Source: Campylobacteraceae bacterium
GTDB lineage: Bacteria > Campylobacterota > Campylobacteria > Campylobacterales > Sulfurovaceae
Direction of reading: 5' to 3'
DNA: 11,873 nucleotides
NCBI GenBank assembly: GCA_027002755.1
Contig: JALWZI010000251.1
Span: 1 to 11,873 of the forward strand
Shown: piece by piece, positions 11,651 to 11,873 of the stretch
Numbering within the stretch: position 1 is the stretch's first letter
Layout: every line of letters begins with the position of its first letter
Notes under the pieces: generated by a model
Databases searched by the model: none
What the model was told of the DNA's origin: nothing
Seen by the model: only the letters and a program-made list of their open reading frames with translations
Made by a program: the position numbers and the translations under genes

Positions 11651-11873
11651 CGTCCTGATCGCATCCAGGCCGAAGCGTTCCCGGATCCGCTGCATCCCTT
11701 CGCTGATCGCCCGGGCGCGGCGGTCGGCTTCCAGGTCCAGGAGCGAAAGGGTCCGGGGATGGAGATGGGTGAAGTCCGAGACCGAGAGGGCCAGTTTGAT
11801 CGCCCCCTCTCCCGGGCGGTGGATCCGGTCGAAGAGGCGGGAGAGCTCCGCCTTGTAGAGGGTTTCGCTGAAG
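11618..11873 (-). CDS. Y-family DNA polymerase (DinB/UmuC-like), C-terminal end only
   Basis: Eighty-four C-terminal residues, open to the window edge on the minus strand and ending in TAA at 11618-11620. The region KLALSVSDFTHLHPRTLSLL, followed by an acidic/basic helix and AISEGMQRIRERFGLDAI, resembles the little-finger (beta-strand 'LSVSNF') and tail of translesion polymerases such as DinB, where the domain grips the DNA duplex. The catalytic palm with its acidic residues is outside the window, so activity and subfamily cannot be judged. The final residues (about TGNELAAASNE) are encoded by heptamer-repeat DNA, which suggests the native C-terminus was altered. A different protein with a similar tail is possible. 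Confidence 0.65.
   Translation of the reverse strand, partial: FSETLYKAELSRLFDRIHRPGEGAIKLALSVSDFTHLHPRTLSLLDLEADRRARAISEGMQRIRERFGLDAIRTGNELAAASNE

Overview
The window looks like part of a Campylobacterota chromosome (Sulfurovum/Nitratifractor-like would fit), with GC-rich coding DNA. The main reason is the minus-strand order tatD - mltD - rlpA - hisB - kdsC - lptC - lptA - engB - GNAT - small membrane protein - mrdA. From memory, this matches the Campylobacter jejuni block Cj0644-Cj0652, with hisB and one acetyltransferase added. Taxonomy below phylum is inference.

Layout. 1-590 (+): C-terminal half of an EAL cyclic-di-GMP phosphodiesterase, cut by the window edge. 681-9359 (-): a tightly packed cell-envelope operon read from about 9390 down to 681, with genes overlapping or separated by a few bases. 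It encodes TatD, a MltD-type lytic transglycosylase, the RlpA lipoprotein, HisB, KdsC (Kdo synthesis), LptC and LptA (LPS transport), the GTPase EngB, a short N-acetylglutamate-synthase-like acetyltransferase, a small polytopic membrane protein and PBP2. A TATAAT box lies 29-34 bp upstream of tatD, and a second possible -10 box lies just before lptA. 9625-10332 (-): an AT-richer outer-membrane beta-barrel gene with its own promoter. 10542-11479 (+): a GNAT acetyltransferase and a hotdog thioesterase-like gene, probably co-transcribed. 11618-11873 (-): the C-terminal end of a Y-family DNA polymerase.

The unusual part is the non-coding architecture. Three places (633-709, 8251-8576, 11574-11650) are built from 7-bp words. 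The central one strings together at least six different heptamer families, each tandemly repeated 3-4 times, separated by small hairpins. The same words (AGTAACT, AGGAGTG, GGTAACC-like) recur at the other two places, where they supply the last codons and stop of mrdA and of the polymerase gene. The central tract lies inside the open frame upstream of the conserved part of mltD and leaves no conventional start codon near it. The window also holds a three-copy palindrome family with compensatory stem changes, a two-copy dispersed hairpin repeat, and further single hairpins. Heptamer STRR repeats are known from heterocystous cyanobacteria and Beggiatoaceae; I do not know of a description in Campylobacterota.
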